A stretch of DNA of 64,000 bases from Oleispira sp051275515 (GCA_051275515.1 JBNMOT010000004.1:1-64000), one strand, 5' to 3'; counted from the first letter of the stretch, positions 28,427-38,253 are shown. A program made the numbers and translations. The notes: generated from the letters alone by a model not told the origin.

Positions 28427-29344
28427 ATGGCAACTGATACTCTAATAAACAAAATAAAAAATCGTGAAAGCGGAATCGTACTTTATGGCATTACGCCACC
28501 AAAGAAAGGGACCAGTGAAGAGAAAGTGGCTGAAATATCTGCTCGCCAGGTAGAACGCCTCCAAGACCTAAGCGTTGATGGACTCGTGCTCTATGACATT
28601 CAAGACGAAAAATCTCGTACCGATGAAGACCGTCCTTTTCCTTTCATGGAAACGTTGGATTGCTATGATTACAGCCAACAGCATTTAACACACTTAAAGA
28701 TTCCTAAGATCATTTACCGCGCGGTCGGAAAATACTCTGAATCCGAGCTGTCTGACTTTTTAACCCACGCGAATCCACAAGAAAACTTATCCATTTTTGT
28801 AGGCGCTGCCTCAAAGTCCCAAGAAGTCACGCTATCCATGAGCGCTGCGTATAAAATTAAAGAACAGACCCAGAGCGATGTATTATTAGGTGGTGTAGTA
28901 ATCCCAGAACGCCACCAATCTAAGGGTAACGAACATATACGAGTATTCGAGAAGATAGCGCAAGGCTGTAGCTTTTTTGTCTCACAGGGCGTTTACGACG
29001 TTAATGCATCAAAGAATTTTTTATCCGATTACTATTATTACGGCCAAGAGCACAATATTCCTTTAGTACCCATACTGTTCACCCTTACCCCTTGTGGTTC
29101 TGCTAAGACACTGCAATTTATGAAGTGGCTAGGCATCAGCATCCCAAGATGGTTAGAAAATGACTTAATTCACTCTAACGATATTTTGCAGCGATCGGTT
29201 GATGTTTCTGAACAAAGCTATCGTGAGTTAAAAGCGTTTGCTGAAGAAAAGGGCATTCCCGTAGGCTGTAATATTGAAAGCGTCGCGATTCGCAAGATAG
29301 AAGTAGAAGCCTCTATTGAGTTATTAAAAAGAGTCAGTGCTTAA
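28427..29344 (+). CDS. Methylenetetrahydrofolate reductase-like protein
   Basis: TIM-barrel protein of 305 aa resembling the MetF/MTHFR family. It has the N-terminal YGITPPKKG (family: E-x-x-P-P, here with T before PP), a DIQDEKSRTDEDRPFPF flavin/folate-side segment, and AQGCSFFVSQGVYDVN, matching the GADFxxTQ strand of MetF. Canonical MetF residues are altered: the catalytic Glu in the E-x-x-P-P motif is replaced. The true activity is uncertain and it may not be the main MetF. Single gene. Confidence 0.7.
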   Translation: MATDTLINKIKNRESGIVLYGITPPKKGTSEEKVAEISARQVERLQDLSVDGLVLYDIQDEKSRTDEDRPFPFMETLDCYDYSQQHLTHLKIPKIIYRAVGKYSESELSDFLTHANPQENLSIFVGAASKSQEVTLSMSAAYKIKEQTQSDVLLGGVVIPERHQSKGNEHIRVFEKIAQGCSFFVSQGVYDVNASKNFLSDYYYYGQEHNIPLVPILFTLTPCGSAKTLQFMKWLGISIPRWLENDLIHSNDILQRSVDVSEQSYRELKAFAEEKGIPVGCNIESVAIRKIEVEASIELLKRVSA

Positions 29345-29431
29345 CGTTGATGGAATGCGGCTGCCCTGTTGATGGGCAGTCCATTAAATTACATTCAAAT
29401 ATTTTTATGTACCTAATGAGATTTAAGCCTT

Positions 29432-31324
29432 TTATTTTTCAGCCTTTGCAGATGTTTCAGACTCATTTTCAACTTGAGTATGAGATCGCTCTTTATCCAT
29501 CTCTTCTTTTAAAGCAGACTCCAAATTCATAAACAATTCTTGAATATGGCTAATATGGCCATCCTCTTCATTCATCTTTAACCATGCATGATACAAAGTA
29601 TTTTTATATTTAGCTTCAGTTTCAAGAAAGACCTGACCCTGCTGATGAGCCTGATATTTTGGCATGCCCATATTCACTAACGCTTGCTTACCCATTTCGA
29701 GTGCTGAATGAAAAGTTTCAGAAATCACATAATCAGCACCCGCTTTTTCTAACTCGTAACTTTGACCTCGATCAAACGCTCGCGCCAAAATTTTCACCTG
29801 TGGGTAAGTCATCTTCACATGACGAACTAACGCCTTGGCACTTTCAGGCTGATCAATCGCAATCACTAATAATCTAGCCTCTGCAATACCTGCTGTGTGT
29901 AATAAATCGGGCTGAGTCGCATCACCAAAATAACTTTTAACATTAATACCTCGCATTAATTCAATACGCGCCGCATTATAATCCAGTACCGTTGTTGTTA
30001 TATTATTAGCAACCAATAAGCGATTAATAATTTGACCAAAACGCCCTGACCCCGCAATAATGACACTGCCTTGCTCGTCGATGTCATCCGCTGCTTGCTC
30101 ATTTTTTGCTTCAGCAAAATGTGGCAAAATCACCTTCTGAAAAAGAATAAACAAGCCGGGTGTTAAAAACATAGACAAAGCAACCGGCAGCGATAATAGC
30201 TGCACCAACTCCGTCGATAATACATGTTGCTGCTGAGCAAAGCTTAATAGAACCAAACCAAATTCCCCAGCCTGTGCCAGACTCAAAGCAAACAACCAAC
30301 GATCACTGCCCAAGATATTAAATACTCTGGCCAAGCCAAAAAGCACCAAAGCTTTTATCGACATGAGTCCCAAAGTAATTGCAGCAATGATCACTGCGTT
30401 ATCAGATAAAATAGCAAAATTTATGCCCGCCCCTACTGTGATAAAAAATAGGCCTAATAAGAGTCCTTTGAAAGGCTCTATATTACTTTCTAATTCATGG
30501 CGAAATTCACTATTGGCCAAGACCACACCGGCTAAAAATGTACCGAGCGCAGGGCTTAAGTCCACTAGACTCATTAATGCCGCAATACCAATAACCAATA
30601 ATAGCGCCGTGGTGGTAAACATCTCGCGCAAACCAGACGCCGCAATATAACGAAATAAAGGGCGCGATAAAAAGTGCCCACCGACAACCACAAAAGCAAT
30701 GGCGGCGATAACCGCAAGTCCATAAGCCCAGCGAGGTAAATAAGAAACCAAAGAATAGTTTTCATGCTGATCCGCAGAATCTGCTAGAGCTTGGCTTTGC
30801 TCAACCAACTCAGGAATCGCCAACATCGGAATAAAAGCCAGCATAGGAATAACCGCGATGTCCTGAAACAACAAAACACTAAAGGCATTACGAGCACCGT
30901 CCGTTTTATTTAAAGATTTTTCATTAAACGTTTGCAAAACAATCGCAGTGGAAGACAAAGCGAAGATAAAACCAATGGTTAATGACACCCCGAATGGCAG
31001 AGCGAATGCTAAAGCAAGGGCTGTAATGGCGGCAGTGGTCAGCCCCACTTGTAAACCACCCAAACCCATTAAGCGGTGGCGCATAGCCCAAAATGCTTTG
31101 GGTTCAAGCTCCATTCCAACCAAAAATAACATCATCACCACACCAAACTCAGCAAAGTGTTGAATCGTGGAGGTCTCACTGCCAACCAATCCAAGCACAG
31201 GACCGATCAAGACGCCCGCCATTAGGTAACCTAATACCGACCCCAACCCTAAACGTTTCGCTAAAGGGACCATAATGACCGCGGCCGCTAAATAGATAAA
31301 AGCTTGTAAGAAATAACCTGTCAT
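29432..31324 (-). CDS. CPA2 cation:proton antiporter with RCK domain (KefB/KefC-type)
   Basis: Potassium/proton antiporter-type protein of 630 aa. About 12-13 membrane helices fill residues 1-385, including the CPA2 stretches SVLGYLMAGVLIGP and FALSSTAIVLQTFNEK. A TrkA-N (RCK) Rossmann domain follows from about 410, with GSGRFGQIINRLL as the NAD(H)-binding loop. A helical, charged tail ends the protein. Regulation by glutathione adducts is known for Kef proteins. The Kef-specific residues were not checked. No ancillary KefF/G gene adjoins it. Confidence 0.9.
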   Translation of the reverse strand: MTGYFLQAFIYLAAAVIMVPLAKRLGLGSVLGYLMAGVLIGPVLGLVGSETSTIQHFAEFGVVMMLFLVGMELEPKAFWAMRHRLMGLGGLQVGLTTAAITALALAFALPFGVSLTIGFIFALSSTAIVLQTFNEKSLNKTDGARNAFSVLLFQDIAVIPMLAFIPMLAIPELVEQSQALADSADQHENYSLVSYLPRWAYGLAVIAAIAFVVVGGHFLSRPLFRYIAASGLREMFTTTALLLVIGIAALMSLVDLSPALGTFLAGVVLANSEFRHELESNIEPFKGLLLGLFFITVGAGINFAILSDNAVIIAAITLGLMSIKALVLFGLARVFNILGSDRWLFALSLAQAGEFGLVLLSFAQQQHVLSTELVQLLSLPVALSMFLTPGLFILFQKVILPHFAEAKNEQAADDIDEQGSVIIAGSGRFGQIINRLLVANNITTTVLDYNAARIELMRGINVKSYFGDATQPDLLHTAGIAEARLLVIAIDQPESAKALVRHVKMTYPQVKILARAFDRGQSYELEKAGADYVISETFHSALEMGKQALVNMGMPKYQAHQQGQVFLETEAKYKNTLYHAWLKMNEEDGHISHIQELFMNLESALKEEMDKERSHTQVENESETSAKAEK

Positions 31325-31505
31325 ATTTCACCGAATGGTATTCTGAATGAAAATAAAATATTGTTCTGTCGTACTGAACAATACGTGAAAATTTATTTGA
31401 CGCCTATTTATCTTTGATGGCTACCGAATAACGTGAGGTTTACTGATACTATGAGCCTAGTCGCAGCTTAGATGATTAAATTTAATGTAAAGTGGAGTAG
31501 AACTT

Positions 31506-32417
31506 ATGAATATGAGTGTGGGTTTAAACCTGGTTTTTGCCTGTTTTTTTTCAGTCATCGTTTTTGCAAACCTTGAGGCCTTGGCCAACCTGTTGATGGT
31601 AAACGCCGTGATACAAATTACGCTCTTTGCGGTTGTTGCCTGCATCCCATTCCTGCGGACTAAACGAGTATCTTATGTCGATATCGCCTGGCCATTTGGT
31701 GTTGCATTAATTGGCTTGCAGATTTTACTTATGGGCGATGCTGATTTTATTCGTAGAACGATCGTTGGTGGCATCTATATGTTCATTGGTTTACGCATGG
31801 GTTTAGGTGCGCTATTCATGGCAAAAAAGACCGGCGTCATTTTCAAAACCGAATTTCCCCGCTACAAATATCGTCGTATGGTATTGGAGCAGTCCGGTAG
31901 CAAACATATCAATGCTCACCTATTGGCTGAAATTATGGCTCAGGGCTTTGCCAATATCACGGTATTGGCTCTGCCAGGTTTTTTAATCGCAACCAACAGC
32001 AGTGACTCAATTTCAACTTTGGAAATCATCGGGATCTGCCTTTGGATGTCCGCTTATCTTTTAGAGTCCGTCGCAGATGGTCAAAAATTACTATTCATTT
32101 CAAAAAATAAAAGAGGTGTCTGTAATATCGGTTTATGGAAGTACAGCCGCCATCCGAACTATTTTGCGGAGTGGCTAGTATGGACAGGGCTGGTGATCGC
32201 GGCTATTCCTTCGTGGCTAGCGCTGAGTGGCAGTGAAACATTATTGGTATGGATATGCTTAGGTGTGGGTAGTTTGAGCGCCTCATGCATGATGTATATC
32301 ACCCTGGTTCACCTGACCGGCGCCATCCCTGCGGAATATTATTCCGTGCAAAAAAGAAAAGAATATAAAGAGTATCAAGAAAAAACGAATATGTTTTTTC
32401 CCTGGTTTTCTCGATAG
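31506..32417 (+). CDS. DUF1295-family (steroid 5-alpha-reductase-like) membrane protein
   Basis: Polytopic membrane protein of 303 aa with about seven helices. The C-terminal signature is that of the steroid-reductase/DUF1295 superfamily: GLWKYSRHPNYFAEWLVWTG with the conserved R-H-P-N-Y, then a final YKEYQEKTNMFFPWF. These enzymes reduce double bonds or methylate lipids, and the substrate here is unknown. GGAG precedes the ATG. Confidence 0.85.
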   Translation: MNMSVGLNLVFACFFSVIVFANLEALANLLMVNAVIQITLFAVVACIPFLRTKRVSYVDIAWPFGVALIGLQILLMGDADFIRRTIVGGIYMFIGLRMGLGALFMAKKTGVIFKTEFPRYKYRRMVLEQSGSKHINAHLLAEIMAQGFANITVLALPGFLIATNSSDSISTLEIIGICLWMSAYLLESVADGQKLLFISKNKRGVCNIGLWKYSRHPNYFAEWLVWTGLVIAAIPSWLALSGSETLLVWICLGVGSLSASCMMYITLVHLTGAIPAEYYSVQKRKEYKEYQEKTNMFFPWFSR

Positions 32418-32482
32418 TCAGCCATCTATAATCACCCCTAATAGCGCCCTTGCTCCATACGCCATCGACTCGAGGAATCATC

Positions 32483-33523
32483 ATGAAAGCCGTAGGGTAT
32501 TTAACACCGCAAACGATTGATCACAGCGATGCACTTATTGATGTTACGTTAGCAAAACCTGATGTGACAGGACGCGATTTATTGGTGAAAGTAAACGCGA
32601 TATCGGTAAACCCTGTTGATATTAAAATACGCTTATCATCTTCTGCCGACAATAATCAGCATAAGATTTTAGGGTGGGATGCCGTCGGCGAAGTCGTGGC
32701 TATCGGTGATGGGGTACACAACTTTAAGCGAGGGGATCAGGTATATTATGCCGGTGATCTTACTCGCTCAGGCTCTAATGCTGAATTTCAATTGGTGGAT
32801 GAACGCATCGTCGGTCACAAGCCCAAATCCCTCAGTAATAGCGAAGCCGCTGCGCTGCCATTAACCGCCATTACCGCATGGGAGCTTTTATTTAGCCGCT
32901 TAGACTTTATACCAATACCACCAGACACGGCTAATACAGCAGAAAACCAACCACCGAGGCAAATTTTAATCATAGGCGCAGCCGGGGGGGTCGGGTCTAT
33001 ATTGACTCAACTGGCCTCTAGATTAACCAAGGCGACTGTCATCGGAACCGCCTCGCGCCCAGAAAGCGAGCGCTGGGTAAAAGCGCTAGGCGCTGATCAT
33101 GTTATTAATCACCACCTGCCCTTAGCAGCACAACTGAATGAGCTAGGCATAGCAAACGTAAGCCATGTGATCAGCTTAAATCACACCGGTGATCACTTTG
33201 AACAACTAGTAGAAGTACTCGCACCCCAGGGTAAATTAGCATTAATAGACGATCCACAAAACGGTTTGGATATTATGCAATTGAAACGAAAATCTATTTC
33301 ATTACATTGGGAATTTATGTTTACCCGCTCCCTGTTTCAGACCGACGACATGCACAAACAGCATGAGCTACTGAATCAATTATCAGAGTTAATCGACAGG
33401 GGTTTGATAAAAACAACCCTAGGCGAACACTTTGGTCTTATTAATGCTGAAAATTTAAAACGCGCCCATGCCCATATAGAAAGCAACCGAGCCATTGGAA
33501 AGATCGTATTAGAAGGGTTTTAA
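32483..33523 (+). CDS. Zinc-type alcohol dehydrogenase / quinone oxidoreductase
   Basis: MDR-superfamily NADPH-dependent reductase of 346 aa. It has the N-terminal GroES-like domain (NAISVNPVDIKIR, LGWDAVGEVVAIG) and a Rossmann domain with ILIIGAAGGVGSILTQLA. It lacks the structural-zinc cysteines, so it fits the zinc-independent ZADH1-like quinone reductases. The ATG at 32483 follows AGGAA. Single gene, convergent with a 56-aa gene 3 bp past its stop. Confidence 0.88.
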   Translation: MKAVGYLTPQTIDHSDALIDVTLAKPDVTGRDLLVKVNAISVNPVDIKIRLSSSADNNQHKILGWDAVGEVVAIGDGVHNFKRGDQVYYAGDLTRSGSNAEFQLVDERIVGHKPKSLSNSEAAALPLTAITAWELLFSRLDFIPIPPDTANTAENQPPRQILIIGAAGGVGSILTQLASRLTKATVIGTASRPESERWVKALGADHVINHHLPLAAQLNELGIANVSHVISLNHTGDHFEQLVEVLAPQGKLALIDDPQNGLDIMQLKRKSISLHWEFMFTRSLFQTDDMHKQHELLNQLSELIDRGLIKTTLGEHFGLINAENLKRAHAHIESNRAIGKIVLEGF

Positions 33524-33526
33524 CAA

Positions 33527-33697
33527 TTAATCTTTTTTATCTATCGTGACCTCAATATTTTTACTGCTACCGGCAAACCATTTTTGAACATACAGCGTGC
33601 CGACAATAGGCGCCGTGCCTTCATCAGGCACTTCTTTGTAACGCACGCTGTTCTTAGTTTCTTTTTCATATTCAAAGTTTACGATTTTCTTGGTCAT
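33527..33697 (-). CDS. Short conserved-looking protein, 56 aa
   Basis: A complete small gene read on the minus strand, starting MTKKIVNFEYEKETKNSV and ending IEVTIDKKD. It alternates charged and hydrophobic residues like a small beta-strand domain (TAPIVGTLYVQKWFAG). I recall short proteins of this build (TKNxxRYxEV...IGTLYVQK) in many bacteria but know no function. The start ATG is at 33695-33697, with a weak ribosome-binding site. Confidence 0.7.
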   Translation of the reverse strand: MTKKIVNFEYEKETKNSVRYKEVPDEGTAPIVGTLYVQKWFAGSSKNIEVTIDKKD

Positions 33698-33732
33698 TCG
33701 ATTGCCCGCTAAGTGATAATTTATTTGAGCAT

Positions 33733-33810
33733 TAGTATCTCAAAGTAGTAACAGTATCTCAAATCAGTACAGTATCTCAAATCAGTACAGTATCTCAAAT
33801 CAGTACAGTA
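33733..33810. repeat. 18-bp tandem repeat
   Basis: Three exact copies and one diverged copy of CAGTATCTCAAATCAGTA lie in the intergenic space between the 56-aa gene and the dioxygenase gene, ending about 70 bp before the latter. There are no spacers, so it is not CRISPR. It may carry the promoter or a protein-binding array. Confidence 0.92.
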
Positions 33811-33879
33811 GGAATTATTACTCAACCCTGTATTATCAAGAGCGTGAGCAATCGTCTAAAGATACAGCGAGTAGTTTGA

Positions 33880-34596
33880 ATGTGGTTTAATAATGAGCAC
33901 ATCACTGGGTCAGCAATCCGCAGGTATCGAGATTCTTTATTAAGCGCTTGCCCCAATCACGTGGTGATTGATAACTTATTCAATAGCACCAAACTTGATA
34001 ATGTCGTCAAGGTTTTAGAATACGCACAAAGCTGGGAAACTCAACGCCATACCTACTCTGCGTTATATGTTGATGATGCGCAGTGGCAAGCAACCCGTCA
34101 TGAGCAACGCTTTGTACAGCGAGACGTTTGGCAGCGTCAATCACAGAACTGCAATTTTGACACCTTGACCGCTACTCATTTCGATCCCTGCATCGCAGAT
34201 GATTTTTTATCATTTTTACGCAGTGATGAATTTATGTCCGTTTTATCACAAATCTTTAATGTCCCCCTCACCGACATACACGTTGCTGACCCAGAAATAA
34301 ATACCAATTTTTTTCGTTTAAGCACCGCGGACTTTGTTGAACAACATGCTGATGACTCCCCCGGCAGAGAAGTCTGCATGTTGCTGTATTTAAATAAAGG
34401 CTGGCAGGAAAATACAGGGGGTGAGTTAGTTTTTGTGAGTGACAACAATACCCCGATTACTATTGCACCCTTGTATAACCGCTGTGTGTTTTTTGATCCT
34501 TCCTCAAAGGGCTCTGAACACTGGGTAAAAAAGATGTACGCTGAAGGTAGCGATCAATATCGCTATAATGTAACCAGCTGGTATTGGTCTGAATAG
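33880..34596 (+). CDS. 2-oxoglutarate/Fe(II) dioxygenase (prolyl-4-hydroxylase-like)
   Basis: Non-haem iron oxygenase of 238 aa. The double-stranded beta-helix metal site is visible as H-x-D in FVEQHADDSPG, with the distal His in KGSEHWVKK and the 2OG-binding Arg in DQYRYNVTSWYW. The LLYLNKGWQENTGGELVF strand matches the P4Hc family. The substrate is unknown. It lies 86 bp before the next gene in the same direction. Confidence 0.85.
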   Translation: MWFNNEHITGSAIRRYRDSLLSACPNHVVIDNLFNSTKLDNVVKVLEYAQSWETQRHTYSALYVDDAQWQATRHEQRFVQRDVWQRQSQNCNFDTLTATHFDPCIADDFLSFLRSDEFMSVLSQIFNVPLTDIHVADPEINTNFFRLSTADFVEQHADDSPGREVCMLLYLNKGWQENTGGELVFVSDNNTPITIAPLYNRCVFFDPSSKGSEHWVKKMYAEGSDQYRYNVTSWYWSE

Positions 34597-34682
34597 TGGG
34601 TCTGAATAATGTCTTGAATTCACCTACCCTAAGCCAAAGCACTATGTCATAGTGAAATCAGAACAATAAAAGAGATAACACG

Positions 34683-35516
34683 ATGACAAATACTCGCGAA
34701 GGTGCAATCAAACCACGGCGTATGCAGTTTGATACTAACAATATAAAAGCGTCTCGATTTTCGATAGAAGATAACTCACTGATCAGTACCTTCTTCTATT
34801 CTCTGTCGGCTATGTTTCCTGAAGGTGAACGCTTTTTTATACATGCAGTACGCCATTATCAAAGTGCCATTACTGATCCTAAGATGCTCGACGATATTCG
34901 TGGATTCATCGGCCAAGAAGCGCACCATGGGCGCTGCCATGATGATCTGAATAACGCCATCGCAAAACTCGGCATTCCTATGTCGATGATCACCGACAAC
35001 ATGGTCACTCGCGTCACGATGCTAAAGACACGTTTTGGACCTGAACGTCAACTAGCACTTACCGTCGCCATGGAGCATTTCACCGCAAGCCTAGCCGAAT
35101 TTATTTTAGAAAACCCAGAAGTACTCGACAACGCGCCAGAAACATTTCGAAGTATGATGTTATGGCATGCAGTGGAGGAAATCGAACACAAGGCGGTTGC
35201 GTTTGATGTGTTCCGTCTCCAAGTGAATGATGAATTTATGCGTCGTCGCGTCATGGTTATTGCAATGGTGACCATATTTTCCCGTATCGCACTCTTTCAA
35301 ATTCGAATGCTATGGAAAACGAAACACATGCCAAGCATGCAAGAATGGATAGGCGCTACACGATTTTTTTGGGGTAAAAAAGGAATACTACGCGCCAATA
35401 GCAAGGGCATGAGAAAATTCTTTCAGCGTGATTTCCATCCCAATGACATTGATCAATCCGCATTAATTGATGGTTGGGAACAACGTTTTCCTGAAGTCGC
35501 CGCCCAAGAAGCTTAA
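34683..35516 (+). CDS. Predicted metal-dependent hydrolase (PF10118-type)
   Basis: 277-aa helical protein of the YbaA/metal-dependent hydrolase family. It has several conserved His/Glu pairs expected to bind metals (FIGQEAHHGRCHDD, AMEHFTASLAEF, LWHAVEEIEHKAVAFDVF). This arrangement resembles ferritin-like di-iron helices. The substrate is unknown. The product ends just before a shared terminator. Confidence 0.85.
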   Translation: MTNTREGAIKPRRMQFDTNNIKASRFSIEDNSLISTFFYSLSAMFPEGERFFIHAVRHYQSAITDPKMLDDIRGFIGQEAHHGRCHDDLNNAIAKLGIPMSMITDNMVTRVTMLKTRFGPERQLALTVAMEHFTASLAEFILENPEVLDNAPETFRSMMLWHAVEEIEHKAVAFDVFRLQVNDEFMRRRVMVIAMVTIFSRIALFQIRMLWKTKHMPSMQEWIGATRFFWGKKGILRANSKGMRKFFQRDFHPNDIDQSALIDGWEQRFPEVAAQEA

Positions 35517-35542
35517 TAATACCTCATCTTAGAGGTATTATT
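35515..35542. terminator. Bidirectional terminator
   Basis: An 11-bp stem AATAATACCTC/GAGGTATTATT with a 6-nt loop lies exactly between the convergent hydrolase and MscS-family genes. Confidence 0.75.
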
Positions 35543-36881
35543 TCGGGGCAAGATGACGGGTATTAAGCGCAGTCATCTTGCCCTCGTTCACTATGCGCAC
35601 TTCTCTTTGAGGGAAAGGAATCTCAAAACCATTCTGCTGAAGTGCTTCTAAAATCATCAACATAAGATCACCACCGACTCGGTTCTTACCATCGTCAATG
35701 CCTTCCATCCAAAACTCCACAAACATATTAATACCGGAGTCACCGAAGCTATCAATTTCACAATCGGGGCGTTCTTCAAGAGATACCTTATCACCACTGA
35801 ATACTTGCGGGTGACTTGCAACCACCAGCTTAACAATTTCGACTAATTTTCGAATATCAGAATGATACGCCACCGAAAAATCCACTCGATAGCGCTGATT
35901 CTTATCCTTATGAGTCCAGTTTATAAACGTGCCCACAATAAACTTTTCGTTGGGCACTACAATGTCTTTGCCATCAAAGGTTTCTAAGGTCGTCGCGCGC
36001 ATGCTCAGCTGCCTAACAATGCCCTTACTACCATCTTCTAACTCAATAAAATCGCCAATGGAAACAGAGCGATCTAATAAAATAATAAACCCGGATATAA
36101 AGTTCGAGGCAATGGCTTGCAACCCCAAACCAATACCCACACCAATAGCGCCACCAAAGACCGCTAGCGCGGTTAAATTAATGCCCATGATCTGCAGCAG
36201 TAATAATGAGATTAAGGTAAACGTGCCGATCTCAAACAGTTTAGCCGCCACTTCTCGGGTACGAAGATCAAGCTTCTCTTGCTTACGAATAATCTCACCA
36301 CCGGTTTTATTCGTCGCCCGTCCTAACCAAAATAATAACGAGCCAAATATAGCAACCCTCACGATACCGTAAGCGGAAATATCAATATTACCAACTGATA
36401 ACGATATCGACTCTAATATTGCAATTAAACCCAGCAGTACATCCAACAAATGTAAAAACAGTAGCGGCATGCCAACCCATCTTAATAGAGTGGCCACAAA
36501 CTGATTTTTGACAAAATCTCGAATAATAGCGTTGAATAGATACAAGATACCCAAGGTCAATGCCGTCTTTTGAATCCATAAGTTATTGGCTGCCTCACTG
36601 TTTACCTCAATCAATATTTTTATTATTAATATCGCTAATAGCGGTGCAATATAGTTGCCTAGTTTACTGATAATATTTTTTGGTAATGAAACAATACCCT
36701 CTGCTTGGATATTCGCATTGAAAAATGATACATATTTTCTAACCCTGTTAGAGACTAGGATTGAACATCCATAGACCGCTAAAATGATACCCAGCTGAAT
36801 ATAGGTATTCGGTTGAGAAAAAGTGACCTGTAGACTTGCGCCAAAGCCTTCGATTAACTGATGTAGATTATCTAATACCAC
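35538..36881 (-). CDS. MscS-family mechanosensitive channel
   Basis: Small-conductance mechanosensitive channel of 447 aa, opening under hypo-osmotic stress. About five membrane helices are followed by the pore-lining helix GGAIGVGIGLGLQAIASNFI and the beta domain (DRSVSIGDFIELEDGSKGIV, LETFDGKDIVVPNEKFI). The longer transmembrane part places it with MscS paralogues such as YbdG/YbiO rather than MscS itself. It begins with GTG. Confidence 0.9.
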   Translation of the reverse strand: MVLDNLHQLIEGFGASLQVTFSQPNTYIQLGIILAVYGCSILVSNRVRKYVSFFNANIQAEGIVSLPKNIISKLGNYIAPLLAILIIKILIEVNSEAANNLWIQKTALTLGILYLFNAIIRDFVKNQFVATLLRWVGMPLLFLHLLDVLLGLIAILESISLSVGNIDISAYGIVRVAIFGSLLFWLGRATNKTGGEIIRKQEKLDLRTREVAAKLFEIGTFTLISLLLLQIMGINLTALAVFGGAIGVGIGLGLQAIASNFISGFIILLDRSVSIGDFIELEDGSKGIVRQLSMRATTLETFDGKDIVVPNEKFIVGTFINWTHKDKNQRYRVDFSVAYHSDIRKLVEIVKLVVASHPQVFSGDKVSLEERPDCEIDSFGDSGINMFVEFWMEGIDDGKNRVGGDLMLMILEALQQNGFEIPFPQREVRIVNEGKMTALNTRHLAPK

Positions 36882-36950
36882 TGCGGTAACCTTTTAATTA
36901 GCTTTATTTTCTGAAGATAAAAACTCATAAACCCTGCTACCCAGCTTACC

Positions 36951-37496
36951 TTAATCACTTTCAAGCAAGGGAATACGATCGGTATTTTTCTTAGTGGCCA
37001 CTTTAATCAGATCGAGCATTTTCTTACGGATCGTCTGCAAATTTCTCGACTTCACCGCCGCCGCTAATGGCTCATTAAGCGACAATCCATAACTAAGAAA
37101 TCCCTTCTTAGTCGGAATCGACATCGACATAGGAATACCCTGCGCAATACCACCGCCAATCAGTTCAAGCGCACGGTCGCTGGTCATCACTTTTTTAGGA
37201 CTCTGTATCGGCTGAAAAATAATACCGTTTTCATCCGAGCGTAATAAAATGCCCGAACGGTCAGGTCGCCAGTCATCACCCAACTGGCCCATAAAGCGCC
37301 AAGCACAATGCCAGTCTTGGCAAACCGAAGGTCGAGTGGAATAGATCTTACAGCCGCCCTTGTCAATCAAATTGGAACAGACTTTATCCGCCGGCTTTTT
37401 AAAATTTTCGTCATCTATCAACAGCACGACACAACACGCGGTACATTCGCCACACTCTCTACCGGGCACTAAATGTGATTCTTGGTTTTCGCTCAA
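36951..37496 (-). CDS. YkgJ-family cysteine-cluster protein
   Basis: 181-aa protein with the zinc/iron-chelating cysteine cluster of the YkgJ family: CGECTACC near residue 15, then a CSNL...GCKIYSTRPSVCQDWHC block. The rest is charged and helical. The biochemical role of the family is not established. It is 70 bp from the MscS gene on the same strand. Confidence 0.87.
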   Translation of the reverse strand: MSENQESHLVPGRECGECTACCVVLLIDDENFKKPADKVCSNLIDKGGCKIYSTRPSVCQDWHCAWRFMGQLGDDWRPDRSGILLRSDENGIIFQPIQSPKKVMTSDRALELIGGGIAQGIPMSMSIPTKKGFLSYGLSLNEPLAAAVKSRNLQTIRKKMLDLIKVATKKNTDRIPLLESD

Positions 37497-37604
37497 TGTT
37501 TTTACCTAATGACTACAATTTAAAAAATGATAACGACCTCTCAGCTGCCCTCTACATTAGCGTATTTATGCCCCGCTAAGTTAGTAGAATTAATCCTGAC
37601 GTTT

Positions 37605-38144
37605 CTAAGCCGCTAGCAACCGTTCGACAATCACCTTTAGTATAAAAGTCTCTCTCTCAATCGACAGCCCTTTCTTATCACTATTGGCAATCACCTCTTC
37701 ATTGTGGGCAATCGCCTGATGAATATTCATCCACCGCGGTACCATGCCGTTATTCACTTCATGGGGCTCAAAAGCCGTCTCACCCAACTCATCATCGATC
37801 TCACATACATAACAATGGGAGATCATGTGAATAATATCCGCATCGGCTTTATACCACGGCCGGTATTCATCATAACGAGCAAAGGCCTCGACCTTACGCA
37901 CCCCTTTCGCCCCCGTCTCTTCTTTAAGCTCGCGTATTAAGCCTGCGATTTCATCTTCCCCCTCATCAATGCCACCCCCAGGAAGGCTGTAGTCATGATA
38001 ACGCTGGGTATAGAGCAGTAGAATATTCTCGCCCTTCAGCACAATCGCCCGCGCGGCGTGGCGCTCAATGAGTCTGAGTTCACTGGTTGCAGAAATATCG
38101 GCGGCGGAAACATCGGGATGGAAAGCAATTTTTAAACGTTGCAT
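37605..38144 (-). CDS. Nudix hydrolase
   Basis: Pyrophosphohydrolase of 179 aa. The complete Nudix box GGGIDEGEDEIAGLIRELKE-ETG fits G-x5-E-x7-REUxEE-x-G and binds the catalytic metal. The extension before it (RLIERHAARAIVLKGENILLLYT) and the tail vary in this family. The substrate is unknown. The ATG at 38144 is preferred over a TTG one codon upstream. Confidence 0.9.
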   Translation of the reverse strand: MQRLKIAFHPDVSAADISATSELRLIERHAARAIVLKGENILLLYTQRYHDYSLPGGGIDEGEDEIAGLIRELKEETGAKGVRKVEAFARYDEYRPWYKADADIIHMISHCYVCEIDDELGETAFEPHEVNNGMVPRWMNIHQAIAHNEEVIANSDKKGLSIERETFILKVIVERLLAA

Positions 38145-38253
38145 CAATAAAGACCTAGGGGTAAACAGTATGTAATCGTTCTACTTTTGGCGCGCGCTGA
38201 TCTTACACTAATTTCGTCGACAGCTTCAGCATAACCCCCAGGCGATCGCCTAA

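Noticed and set aside
33733..33810. CRISPR array
   Set aside because: The 18-bp units are contiguous with no spacers and no cas genes are nearby.
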